This document shows positions 16,290-24,715 of a DNA stretch of 64,000 nucleotides, one piece after another (the stretch's first letter is position 1; every line of letters begins with the position of its first letter). A model generated the notes under the pieces. The model was not told the origin of the DNA, made no database searches, and worked only from the letters and a program-made list of their open reading frames with translations. Made by a program: the position numbers and the translations under genes. Origin of the DNA: Paraburkholderia sartisoli (GTDB taxonomy: Bacteria; Pseudomonadota; Gammaproteobacteria; Burkholderiales; Burkholderiaceae); NCBI RefSeq assembly GCF_900107685.1, contig NZ_FNRQ01000006.1, positions 310,001-374,000 on the forward strand, written 5' to 3'.

Positions 16290-17179
16290 ACCAAGGCTTT
16301 AGACGCGTCCAGCAAATCAAGGCGCAAGCTAACGAGAGGAAAGCCTCGTGGATATGAGCGTAGCGTTCATAGCGAATCTTCAGCCGTCGAAACGAGTGAA
16401 GCCAGGCAATCGAGCGCTCGACTTGCCAACGCGTTTTGCCGAGTCTACTGCCATGGGGCGCGCCGATTTTTGCGAGCAAGGGCGTGATGCCACGTTCGCG
16501 CAAGCGCTGCCGATGTGGCTCGGAACTGTAACCCCGGTCGCCCTGAACGATTTGCGGCTTGTGCAGGGGACGCCCGCGCTTGCCCCGAATGTGTGGAATG
16601 GCCTGGACCAGTGCATCGAGCTGCGTAATGTCGTGGCGGTTTGCTCCGGTCAGGATGACCGCGAGCGGGATGCCTTGCGCGTCGACGATGAGGTGATGCT
16701 TGCTGCCGAGTTTGCGCCGGTCCGTGGGATTCGGGCCGGTTTTTTTTCCGCCAGCATGGCGCGAATTGACGAGCTGTCGACGATGGCACGCGTCAAATCG
16801 ATTTCGCCTCGGCGGCGCAGTTCCGCCAGCAGCGTTTCGTGGATACGTTGCCAGACACCGGCCTGCTGCCATGCGACGAGCCGTCGCCAGCAGGCTGTGC
16901 CTGAGCCGTAACCCATTTCCTGCGGCAACAGGTTCCACGCAATGCCCGAGCGCAGCACGAACACGATGCCAGTCAGTACTGCCCGGTCTGGCGTCGGTTC
17001 GCGGCCCGCGTACTGGCGATTACGCGGTGCTCGCGCGGGCAGAAGCGGTTCGATAAGTGACCACAATTCGTCGTCTATGAGTTCTTTAGGCATTGCTTCC
17101 TGTCAGGCAAAACAAGACAGGAAGTTAACACCAAGTCAGAAAAGTTAACAGACCCTAAACTTAATTTCGCAACAGCTTC
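16267..17179 (-). mobile_element. IS5-family (IS427-like) insertion sequence, 913 bp
   Basis: The ends are GAAACTGTTGCGAAATTAG (left) and, on the reverse strand of the right end, GAAGCTGTTGCGAAATTAAG: imperfect inverted repeats. The element is flanked by TA on both sides (16265-16266 and 17180-17181), a 2-bp duplication within a TTAA target. Length and the two overlapping transposase frames fit the IS427 group. It lies between the small protein gene and the ATPase gene, so it may separate them transcriptionally or provide an outward promoter. Confidence 0.9.
16282..17093 (-). CDS. IS5-family transposase made by -1 frameshifting
   Basis: The first frame (start 17093) encodes KELIDDELWSLIEPLLPAR and GIVFVLRSGIAWNLLPQEMG, followed by AIVDSSSIRA (first catalytic Asp). 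The second frame, ending at 16282, continues TGPNPTDRRKLGSKHHLIVD, then ANRHDITQLDALV, QGDRGYSS (second Asp) and WQVERSIAWLHSFRRLKIRYE (Glu), the DDE triad of IS5/IS427 transposases. The two join at a run of eight A on the coding strand (16740-16747), a classic A_AAA_AAA slippery site. The fusion protein would be about 270 residues. Both parts look intact, so the element may be active. Confidence 0.88.
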
Positions 17180-17382
17180 TAAGTTGTCGTTTGGCTGACA
17201 AACCCGAGAAAGCCAGACTGCTTGCCCTCGGGTGGCCATGCATCTTGGCATAAAGCTTCTGAAGTCGACTATGCTTATTGCATCGAGCTGTCGACGGCCG
17301 AGACGCTCGCTCGGTACTCTTCACGTAGAATTCGCAGACGGTTCTCAGCTCCCTTGGCTCTTCAGCTCGCTACTTTTACTCG

Positions 17383-18555
17383 ATGATTTCGTTCCAGCAG
17401 GCAGTCAGTCTCCGCGAGATAGAAGCCGCATACGGCGAAGCTGGCCACGACCCGGTTTTGCGGATTCCACTTGCGCTCCGCTACGGCGGCGCGGTTGGTG
17501 TCCCTTCCGCGCTCATGCAGTACGTCGCGACATGGTCACGTCACCAGGCAAACTCGGCACTTCGGCTGTACGGGAATGCCGAAAATAGTTCAATTGAGGC
17601 GTTGGCGCAAGAGCCTCATGGCTTGGTGTCTACCTATTTCTCCGGCTCTGTTGAAGTGCCGGGGCTTGAACCGCTTACTACTCGCGAAGCGCTGTCCTTT
17701 GGCGTTGGCAGAATACAGGCAATGCAGGAGAGCCGCTTCCGAGAGACCATGCATGGTAGAGGGGTCTTCCTTTGTTGCTTCGCAAGGGCGAAAAACGAAT
17801 ACCTGCTTCCCTTTTATACCCGGCCAAGTCCGAACGCATTGCGTTCACGGGCTGACTTCGTCCGGCTCACATCAAGGATAATGACTGCGTGCGCCCCGTC
17901 TGCTGAATGGATAGCTTCCGAGGAAGATGTCACAGCGATTGGGACGTTGATTTACGAGCTCTTCAAGAACACCGATGAGCATGCGACGCTCGACGAGGAA
18001 GGAAAGCCATACGCTAGGAATGTGCGAGCACTCATGGCCAAGTTCATTGCGTATGACCGTGATTCCCATCAGGAGCAGGTGGTCGCAGACGACCCGACAT
18101 TCAGCGATTACCTCGCAGAAAATTCCGCAACTTATGCGTCTGCCACTGTGGGACAGGTTTCTCATCTTCGACGAAAGTCGTTTCTCGAATTGACGGTGCT
18201 TGACACCGGACCTGGTTTGGTTCGGCGGTGGTTGTCACGCTATGGAAAAGATGGAGAAGGGGAGCTAACGCTTGACGAAGAAGTTGACATCGTGAAGCGC
18301 TGTTTCGCATTGCACGCGACAACGAAAGACACGAACGCAAGCGGCGGCGGACTGACGTATGTGCTCAAGACATTAAGCGAATTAAATGCTTATCTGAGGT
18401 TACGGACAGGGAGAATTTGCCTAGTGCAAGATTTCTCAAACTCAGAGTTCGGGAAGTTCGAGCCAATGCATTGGCTTGAAGAGCGGAGGCAACTCAGTCA
18501 CACCGCCGGCGCTGCATATTCCATCGTCATCCCCCTGACGGCGGTGCAGCGATGA
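17383..18555 (+). CDS. GHKL (HSP90/histidine-kinase-like) ATPase domain protein
   Basis: A 390-residue protein. The first 180 residues carry no recognised domain, but LRIPLALRYGGAVGV and MQYVATWSRH look structured. From about 185 a GHKL ATP-binding fold is visible: N-box ELFKNTDEHA (Glu about 192, Asn about 196), G1 box VLDTGPGLVRRW (near 273) and a glycine-rich G2-like NASGGGLTYVLKTL (near 318). There is no histidine-kinase phosphoacceptor or receiver domain, so it resembles stand-alone ATPases of conflict systems or chaperones more than a sensor kinase. The ATG at 17383 lacks an obvious ribosome binding site. It overlaps the next gene by ATGA, implying coupled translation and a joint function. 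Confidence 0.75.
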   Translation: MISFQQAVSLREIEAAYGEAGHDPVLRIPLALRYGGAVGVPSALMQYVATWSRHQANSALRLYGNAENSSIEALAQEPHGLVSTYFSGSVEVPGLEPLTTREALSFGVGRIQAMQESRFRETMHGRGVFLCCFARAKNEYLLPFYTRPSPNALRSRADFVRLTSRIMTACAPSAEWIASEEDVTAIGTLIYELFKNTDEHATLDEEGKPYARNVRALMAKFIAYDRDSHQEQVVADDPTFSDYLAENSATYASATVGQVSHLRRKSFLELTVLDTGPGLVRRWLSRYGKDGEGELTLDEEVDIVKRCFALHATTKDTNASGGGLTYVLKTLSELNAYLRLRTGRICLVQDFSNSEFGKFEPMHWLEERRQLSHTAGAAYSIVIPLTAVQR

Positions 18556-20786
18556 AGGGCTTTTTCGGATTCGATTGGGCGCTAGAGAGCAATTCACCGA
18601 TTCGGAACTTCCATTTCCTCTTCAAGCCACCTGGAACCTTCAATGTAGCGAACTTGGCCGATGCTATTGAGGCAGGGTTGCAAGGCGTCAATCCACCCGA
18701 TGTTGTAGCAATCATCTGCGAGACAGAAGAAGCCTCTGAAGTCTTGAAAGCGTTCGACCAACAGTTGCTCGAGCAGGCTGCCAACCGTACATCAACCAAA
18801 GTGGGTCTTTGCGTCTGCTCTTTCGGGCCTGATGGCACCATACGTTTAGTATCAGAGCTTCGCAACCCGGTAGTCGGTCTCAGACAGCTGCTTCGTGGTC
18901 AGACGCCAGCAATTCGAAACGCCGGTCTCGAGGTATTGTTCTCGGCTCCGCACGTCTCGGTCGTCGCGCCACCTGGCTTCACGTTTGTAAAACCATCTCA
19001 AAAGCGGTCGACCCATTTTTTGAGAGCCGAAGAGGCGCTGACCGAGGTTGAGGGAGTCCAGTTTCTCGCATTTGCTCTCCTCGAGAAGCTTCGCGAACGC
19101 TCGCTGGAAGTCGGGGCGCAATTCGATGTGATTTTCGTCGACACGATGGGAATCGCGGCCGTGGCGTACGCTATACGGGAGATTTACTGCGCTATATATG
19201 AAGTCCCTAAACCTCGGGTGGTAACGTTTCATTCGCATGACGGGATTGACAAGATAGACGCGCCGCTCTACGGCACGTCGTTTACGCTCATCTCCGCGTC
19301 TTCGTCGATGAACCTAGAGCGAGACTGGAAGAAGAAGGTAAAGTGTCATCCGACCGAGGTAGTCACGCTTCTAACGTTGCGTGACGCTGCTGATTGCGAG
19401 AATGCCCTCTATGCACTTCCAGTTCCAGATGGGCTCGACAACAATCAGCATCACAAGCACCTGAAAGACCTACCTATAGTGGGCGAGCGTTTCGCCCCAG
19501 AAGAACTGCTACCTAAGCCGGTCTTGCTCAGAAAGAAGGAGCATCGACTGGAAGCGGTTTCCGATTTCTGTAAGTCTTTCGGTCTCAACGGAGCGCTAGC
19601 TATACAGGCTCGCGGACCGATTCCCACGTCTAAGGTTCGTCCGCTTTACCTCGACGGACGAGCGCTGATGCGCGACAACGAATTCGTCAAGTTTGTTGAA
19701 AAGGTACTGTGCCAGCAAACGGCTGCTTCGGTGAGTACCATCGTTTACCAGAACGACGACGCCTCGCTTCAGATTGCCCAGCATTGCGCAAAGAGGCTCC
19801 AGGATGTCATGAAGCGCGTATCCCCGCTTCGACTTATAAGTGATGCCAGCATTGAGTCGAGGAGTGCTAAACCAGATTCTGCAGGCGGCCTTCTAGTAGT
19901 TGCCGCGGTGGTCGGACGTGGCACACGACTGTTATCGATAAGCCGCGACTTACGTGATATCCATCACGGCGCGCGAACGTACCTCGTAGGAACACAGATT
20001 GCGGAGACCGCTGCGCAGCTCAATGCCCTTCTGCCAAACCTGAAGCACTCTGCTTTCAGGGCGGAAATTAACATTAGGCGATACATGGGCATCGCTGTTG
20101 GACCCGGAATCGGCGACTCTTTCGAAGAAGAAGGGCGGTTGCTTCAAAACATTCAGAAGCATTTCGGGGGTGCTTTTTTCGCACGCTTGGACGGGCTCAC
20201 CGGTTCCTCGCAAGGATTGGGGAATTCGGTCTTCTTGCCGTTCGACGACGGCCTTGCAACATCAATGCGGCTACGTCTCGATTTCGCATTTTGGGGTAAT
20301 TTCTATGCCGAGACAGATGAAACGAACGCTGCCGTATTGGCGACAGCCGGAGCACTCCTGCAAAACGCGCGGGAGGCAAAGTTTCCGAACGAGAATCTCC
20401 GCCTCGCTACCGACGCGTTTCAGCAAGTCATCCTTAGCCCAGAGAACTTCACGCGCTACAACGATGGAGTGATTCAAGCTGCGTTTCTGCGATGTGCGCG
20501 GCCGAGCGAGCTGGACTATTCCCGTGAGGGAAGCTCCAGCCAGTTCATGCTCGACTTGCTCACAAACATCTTCGAACAACACAACCGAAGGCAGGGGGAG
20601 GCAGCGTGTGAGTTCGCATTTGCCCTATACACGAGAAAACTGCGCCTTCAGCAGCATCACCTTGACGAATTGCGGACTCGACTCAAGCCGAAACTGCAGG
20701 GGGACACGCGCAAGCTTCAATTGCTCCGTATTCTGTTCGGGTTCGAAGTTATGCCTTCAAGCACTTCGCTTCCCGATGATTTCTGA
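18552..20786 (+). CDS. Large protein with tandem phosphoribosyltransferase-like modules
   Basis: A 744-residue protein. Two segments resemble type I phosphoribosyltransferases. In the first, FDVIFVDTMGIAAVAYAI (about 189-206) resembles the N-terminal strand-loop-helix and FTLISASSSMNLERDW (about 244-260) occupies the place of the PRPP loop. In the second, STIVYQNDDASLQIAQHC (about 394-411) precedes GLLVVAAVVGRGTRLLSISR (about 445-465), which aligns in pattern with the PRPP loop but has Ala-Ala in place of the usual Asp-Asp. The final 280 residues have no recognised domain. Loss of acidic residues may mean changed chemistry or nucleotide sensing rather than transfer. Coupled by overlap to the GHKL ATPase gene. 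Assignment rests on pattern, not on a search. Confidence 0.55.
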   Translation: MKGFFGFDWALESNSPIRNFHFLFKPPGTFNVANLADAIEAGLQGVNPPDVVAIICETEEASEVLKAFDQQLLEQAANRTSTKVGLCVCSFGPDGTIRLVSELRNPVVGLRQLLRGQTPAIRNAGLEVLFSAPHVSVVAPPGFTFVKPSQKRSTHFLRAEEALTEVEGVQFLAFALLEKLRERSLEVGAQFDVIFVDTMGIAAVAYAIREIYCAIYEVPKPRVVTFHSHDGIDKIDAPLYGTSFTLISASSSMNLERDWKKKVKCHPTEVVTLLTLRDAADCENALYALPVPDGLDNNQHHKHLKDLPIVGERFAPEELLPKPVLLRKKEHRLEAVSDFCKSFGLNGALAIQARGPIPTSKVRPLYLDGRALMRDNEFVKFVEKVLCQQTAASVSTIVYQNDDASLQIAQHCAKRLQDVMKRVSPLRLISDASIESRSAKPDSAGGLLVVAAVVGRGTRLLSISRDLRDIHHGARTYLVGTQIAETAAQLNALLPNLKHSAFRAEINIRRYMGIAVGPGIGDSFEEEGRLLQNIQKHFGGAFFARLDGLTGSSQGLGNSVFLPFDDGLATSMRLRLDFAFWGNFYAETDETNAAVLATAGALLQNAREAKFPNENLRLATDAFQQVILSPENFTRYNDGVIQAAFLRCARPSELDYSREGSSSQFMLDLLTNIFEQHNRRQGEAACEFAFALYTRKLRLQQHHLDELRTRLKPKLQGDTRKLQLLRILFGFEVMPSSTSLPDDF

Positions 20787-20884
20787 ATTGTCCGGTCACA
20801 TAAGGTAGCTTTTGGAGGCAACCGACGTTGAGAACCCATGCAAAGGCAGCCTTAAATCGCAGCGGCTGCCAAAGTCCCGAGATT

Positions 20885-22429
20885 CTACGCGACGCTACCC
20901 GTAGCTGCTGGGGCTTGTTTTACCATCTTAGACTCCGGATGCTTATCGACAAGGCGAGGTGTCCAGTGGTTACCCTCGACGGCACGCATCGCCAATTCTA
21001 CCGACACGCCCGACTCGATAGTCGCAGGGCCAACCACGTGAATCCTGACTGCTGGACATGACACCTCCAGGCCAAAAGGACCATAGCTACGGCCATAGAT
21101 TTCCAGGTCAATGTGGTGTTTCAGCGTCATTGCCTGCGGCGCCTGATTTGCAAGGATAGCCTTCAACGGCATGGCTTGGTTGGACGACGCCGCGAAAAAG
21201 TTGACTTCGGTCTCCGTGGACGTTTCGAGGTCAATCACGTCGAGTAGCCAGGCCATGTCACATTGGAGGAGCAGTACGTCGCTGATATCCGCCGGCAGCG
21301 CGAGATTTAGGTCGAAGAAATCATCAAGTCGCCGAATAATTGCGATTTCATCGAAAAGGGCGCGCAGTGGCCGAAATGTTTCACTTCCATCGAAAAGTCC
21401 CGTCCCGAATTCAGACTCGAGGCCTTCATGCGTGAATAGGATTCGAACTTGAGTCGGCGATGCAAGAAGCTGGACAATGTGATGCAGACGGGAGAAATGG
21501 GGTAACCGGCGAACCGGCTTGCTCGCCCACTGCTGGGTATCGATGTTAAACGTGAAATCGGTTAAAGCGCCCGAATAGTCGGCGGTCAGGATTGCCGTGA
21601 GCATTCCGCCGAACGCCGTACCTTGCAGCCTCGCACCTTTGTTGCCTTGGGTGCCGTTACCGATAAACTCGATGTACAGCGGCGAGCCTGTCCCCTCCGC
21701 TAGCACAACTGTCATCGTGACCGGACGTGGGGTTGACGATAGCTGCCAGCGAGTGGCGGCTGCCTCATCTGTCTTAAACAGCGGGGAGCCTTCCATCCGA
21801 AGGTCCCCGCCATCCAGCACCAAGTGGCCGCCATAGTTGAAAAAATCGCGTAGAGCCTGGACTTTGCGCTCTTTGTCCTCGGCGGTGACTATGAGTTGGG
21901 CGTCAACGGTCTCCTTTGCCGTGACCTCGTATATGGGACCCGACTCTCCCATACGCACGCCGACCTTGAAGCGCGGGTCAATTCGCTCCTGACGCGCCGA
22001 CTCCCGACTGCAAAACACGTCCACCGCTCGCTTGATTGCGGTGGGGCTCGTCAGTGCAGACAACTCGCTGCCAGGTGGTTTTCCGGCTCTTATGTTTGCC
22101 ACCCACTCAGCGTCCGCCTTGAGGCGGAGCAAATCTGCCACCGAATACGCATCGGAGTCGCGGTCGATGATGTCCGCGCAGGTGGCGCAGGCCCACACAC
22201 CATTTTTAATGCCTTTGCGCTCGGCCGGTGTTTGGTTCTTCTCATAACGCGGACCGTTCTTTGCAGCAGCCTTGATGTGCGCCGCCTTGCCCACTGAAAA
22301 TCTCTTGTCCGTCGTCCCGGTCTTTGGCCCCAAAGTCGGCGCGTCGCAGACCGAGCAATGGAAGTTGACACGCTCGGCGAGCATCTGCTTCACCGCCCGA
22401 CTGAAGTCGTCTCTTGCGTTTGTTCCCAT
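20885..22429 (-). CDS. HNH-endonuclease-like protein with large C-terminal domain
   Basis: A 514-residue protein. The N-terminal 110 residues match the zinc-binding HNH group found in many prokaryotic conflict effectors: FHCSVCDAPT, then VGKAAHIKAAAKNGPRY (central His), ERKGIKNGVWACATCADIID. Residues 170-514 are rich in predicted beta strand and match no family I know. Predicted role: DNA cleavage by the HNH part, with the C-terminal part sensing or binding a partner. ATG at 22429 has GGGAG five bases upstream and is preferred over the in-frame ATG at 22453. It is convergent with the ATPase/PRTase-like pair, separated from it by 98 bp. Confidence 0.75.
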   Translation of the reverse strand: MGTNARDDFSRAVKQMLAERVNFHCSVCDAPTLGPKTGTTDKRFSVGKAAHIKAAAKNGPRYEKNQTPAERKGIKNGVWACATCADIIDRDSDAYSVADLLRLKADAEWVANIRAGKPPGSELSALTSPTAIKRAVDVFCSRESARQERIDPRFKVGVRMGESGPIYEVTAKETVDAQLIVTAEDKERKVQALRDFFNYGGHLVLDGGDLRMEGSPLFKTDEAAATRWQLSSTPRPVTMTVVLAEGTGSPLYIEFIGNGTQGNKGARLQGTAFGGMLTAILTADYSGALTDFTFNIDTQQWASKPVRRLPHFSRLHHIVQLLASPTQVRILFTHEGLESEFGTGLFDGSETFRPLRALFDEIAIIRRLDDFFDLNLALPADISDVLLLQCDMAWLLDVIDLETSTETEVNFFAASSNQAMPLKAILANQAPQAMTLKHHIDLEIYGRSYGPFGLEVSCPAVRIHVVGPATIESGVSVELAMRAVEGNHWTPRLVDKHPESKMVKQAPAATGSVA

Positions 22430-22482
22430 CTGGCTCCCGCGGCCCATGCACATGATTGTGGCAACATTTTAGCGCTGTCAGC

Positions 22483-22607
22483 GGTCGGCGTTATGGAGCC
22501 AAAGCAGGGTCGGCGTAATCGGGCCACCTGATGGTCGGCACAATGGAGCCAGTCCAGGGTCGGCGTAATGGAGTCACCCGAAGGTCGGCGTAAAGGAGCC
22601 AGTCCGC
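22483..22607. repeat. Five tandem 25-bp repeats
   Basis: Copies start at exactly 25-bp intervals: 22483, 22508, 22533, 22558, 22583. Each begins with a version of GGTCGGCGTAATGGAGCCA followed by six variable bases; copies differ at one to five core positions. There are no unique spacers, so it is not CRISPR. The array sits between the HNH gene start and the membrane protein gene end. Likely explanations are a transposon end with several transposase sites (as in IS21-like elements) or an iteron-like protein-binding array. Confidence 0.8.
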
Positions 22608-22757
22608 CGCCGGAGGTCGATGTGAATGAGATTTTGTTCAGGCCGCCCCGTCAGGAAGGTCAGGTATCGAGGGGGCCCGGTTTACCGCGTGGTTTGGAAC
22701 GCGTATGGCGCAAGGAAGATTCGGCCTGCCTGAAGCTATTCCGAAGAGCGGCACATG

Positions 22758-24029
22758 CTAATCCACCAGCATATTCGCAATCCGACCGTAGGTGATTACG
22801 GCCCATCCGGTGATCAGAGCCAGCGGCACGCTGGCGAGCAGACCAAGCGTGATCGGCCAGAAAACCGGGTAGACCGGCGCTGGCACATCAATCTCCAGCC
22901 CACCAATGCTGATGCGAAAACTGATTGCCACGTATAAAGCGGTGAGACCCACTTCGCCGAGACTAAGCAGCAGCGCCACAAGCCGGAAGGTTAGTTTTGC
23001 GGCTTGTGTACCAAGAGGCATGAACATCATGGCTGGGATGAAGATAGCCGCCAGCAAGACAAGCAGGATTAAATTATGCGTCTGTAGCGCCGCCAGCAGC
23101 GATGGCACGCTGTTGCAATAGGGCAAGGCCAGAAATGCACTGAACGCGATATAGCAGATGATGAACAGGTACGGCAGGCTCAGCAACCCGGCTGCGGCAG
23201 AGGCTGGTGCTTGTGCCAGGCGGGCCGGCGTGAAAATGGACCGCAGGATCCTGGTACGGTCATCGGCGCTTGCAACCACAGGGGCGGTCGGCTGTGCGGC
23301 GCGAAGGGCAGTTCTCCCACCAATGCCGGCGGCAAGGCAGAATGGCAGCACGGCGCGCAAAGGGGAAAATGCAAGCAGCAGAAACGTGCCAAGCCAGAGT
23401 AACGCGGCGCAGACGGCAAGAGTGGGCTGGCGAGCGCGGCAGGCGGCGATGAAAGGCAGCAGCAAGGCGACGGCCATCGGTGTTGTCCGCGGTGGCGTTC
23501 CGTTCTTATGGGTCGCCGCGCCACCATCGATGCCGGGCATGGGCTCCCATGTTTCTATCGGTGCCTCTGGGTCCAACCAGTGCATCGAGAACAGAGCGCG
23601 CGCAACAATATACAGACCCGGCGTGGCCAAAATACTGACTGGTGCCGTGAGAAACAGAGTCGTGTCACCACTCAAGCCCGCGTGGAAATCCAGGAGCAGA
23701 ATGATCATGAGTGGGACATGCAGGATCAGGAGCGCCCAAAGCAGGATGCGATAGCCGCGCAGCGCGATCATTGCCCGCCCGTCGAGAAACTGTAGCGGGT
23801 AGCAGCAATAGATGAAGCCCAGGAGCACACCTAGCATCGGCGCCAGACTACCGGCGGCGGCATGCGTCGCCTGGGCGATCAGTCCGCCAGTTGCGCCGAG
23901 GTCCGTGATGATCAGGCAGAAAAAAATCAGGTTGAGGCCGCCGATGCCAGTGGGCAAGGTTGAAAGTTCCACCGGCTTTCCCCCGCGCGCCGGCGCCGAG
24001 GGGGAAGGACTGAGTCGTTGTCTTGTCAT
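22758..24029 (-). CDS. Multi-pass inner-membrane protein of unknown function
   Basis: A 423-residue protein with roughly nine to ten hydrophobic segments, for example LNLIFFCLIITDLGATGGLI, MIALRGYRILLWALLILHV, LLWLGTFLLLAFSPLRAVLP, YLFIICYIAFSAFLALPY and LILLVLLAAIFIPAMMFM. A hydrophilic loop lies around residues 165-190. I recognise no transporter signature. There is no good ribosome binding site before the ATG. It is codirectional with the HNH gene but separated by 328 bp containing the 25-bp repeat array, so a shared transcript is uncertain. It lies just inside the island's right end. Confidence 0.65.
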   Translation of the reverse strand: MTRQRLSPSPSAPARGGKPVELSTLPTGIGGLNLIFFCLIITDLGATGGLIAQATHAAAGSLAPMLGVLLGFIYCCYPLQFLDGRAMIALRGYRILLWALLILHVPLMIILLLDFHAGLSGDTTLFLTAPVSILATPGLYIVARALFSMHWLDPEAPIETWEPMPGIDGGAATHKNGTPPRTTPMAVALLLPFIAACRARQPTLAVCAALLWLGTFLLLAFSPLRAVLPFCLAAGIGGRTALRAAQPTAPVVASADDRTRILRSIFTPARLAQAPASAAAGLLSLPYLFIICYIAFSAFLALPYCNSVPSLLAALQTHNLILLVLLAAIFIPAMMFMPLGTQAAKLTFRLVALLLSLGEVGLTALYVAISFRISIGGLEIDVPAPVYPVFWPITLGLLASVPLALITGWAVITYGRIANMLVD

Positions 24030-24247
24030 GATCCGGGATTAACTTGCATGCTTTAGTTTCCAGACTGTTGAAAGAGGTGAGACCCCTCGCAGGGGGTAAG
24101 GCCAGTTACCTTTTTCCGGCTCCGATTGGGCGCGTATGCCATTTACGAGTCGCGGGAGCGGCCTTCAGGTGTGTCATCGTGCCAGGCATCACGGGCAGAT
24201 TGCTCGACCGCGCGCTGTCCCATACGGCAGTATGCAATGGAAGTTTA

Positions 24248-24329
24248 CTGACTTTATTCCGCAGCAGCATCGCCAGACTTCGGTCTCGTCACTTTATGAC
24301 GGACTTTATTCTCCCGGATCAGAGCGGTG
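24248..24329. repeat. Right terminal inverted repeat of the 13-kb island, with adjoining direct repeat
   Basis: 24296-24321 is the inverted partner (25 of 26 identical) of 11311-11336, with the core ATGACGGACTTTATTCTC. A further partial copy, CTGACTTTATTCC, lies inward at about 24250-24262. Just outside, AGCGGTG at 24323-24329 repeats the heptamer at the left end. One extra base (G at 24322) separates repeat and heptamer here but not at the left, so the exact boundary and duplication length (five to seven) are uncertain. Confidence 0.7.
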
Positions 24330-24421
24330 GGTATGACAGGAATTAAAAGCGTCAACAAAAGCAGACCGACAGTCGCGCGCGGCCGGTTCGGACGCCGTCC
24401 GCGCGGCGGCTTCGTTTGATT

Positions 24422-24715
24422 TCAATGTCCACGAGCGAGCAGGTTGTTCACCGAGGTGACGCCGTCCACCGCGTTCGCGCTCTGTTCGGCCAGCGCGACC
24501 TGCTGGCGCTCAGGTACCCATCCGATCAGCGTGACTTGTCCTGATCGTGCGAAGACGAATACGTGAGACGTACCGACGCCGCTGTGCGCAAAGGCGACGC
24601 GGACGTTATGGGCGAGTTGCTGGTCGGCTGCCGTCGAACGGGTGTCGGCATGAACCGCGGGCGAGATTGCACTGGAAATCAGCAATGCGAGTGTGGAAGC
24701 AATGGCAATTTTCAC
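24422..24715 (-). CDS. BON-domain periplasmic protein
   Basis: A 97-residue exported protein: signal peptide MKIAIASTLALLISSAISPAVHA, then one BON domain with LAHNVRVAFAHSGVGTSHVFVFARSG... reading on to VTLIGWVPERQQVALAEQSA and DGVTSVNNLL. BON domains associate with membranes or phospholipids and occur in OsmY-like stress proteins. It is a single-domain short version common in Burkholderiaceae. GGAGAGG precedes the ATG. It is monocistronic and lies just outside the island's right end. Confidence 0.85.
   Translation of the reverse strand: MKIAIASTLALLISSAISPAVHADTRSTAADQQLAHNVRVAFAHSGVGTSHVFVFARSGQVTLIGWVPERQQVALAEQSANAVDGVTSVNNLLARGH

Noticed and set aside
17183..17386. Second part of the IS-interrupted gene leading into the ATPase gene
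   Set aside because: The frame ending at 17386 has no usable start codon, and the restored sequence places a stop at the junction, so it is not a continuation of the upstream gene.
22483..22607. CRISPR array
   Set aside because: The repeats are directly adjacent with no unique spacers of repeat-like length, and no cas genes are near.
22568..22795. 75-codon forward ORF after the repeat array
   Set aside because: No family features; it begins within the repeats and overlaps the end of the membrane protein gene.
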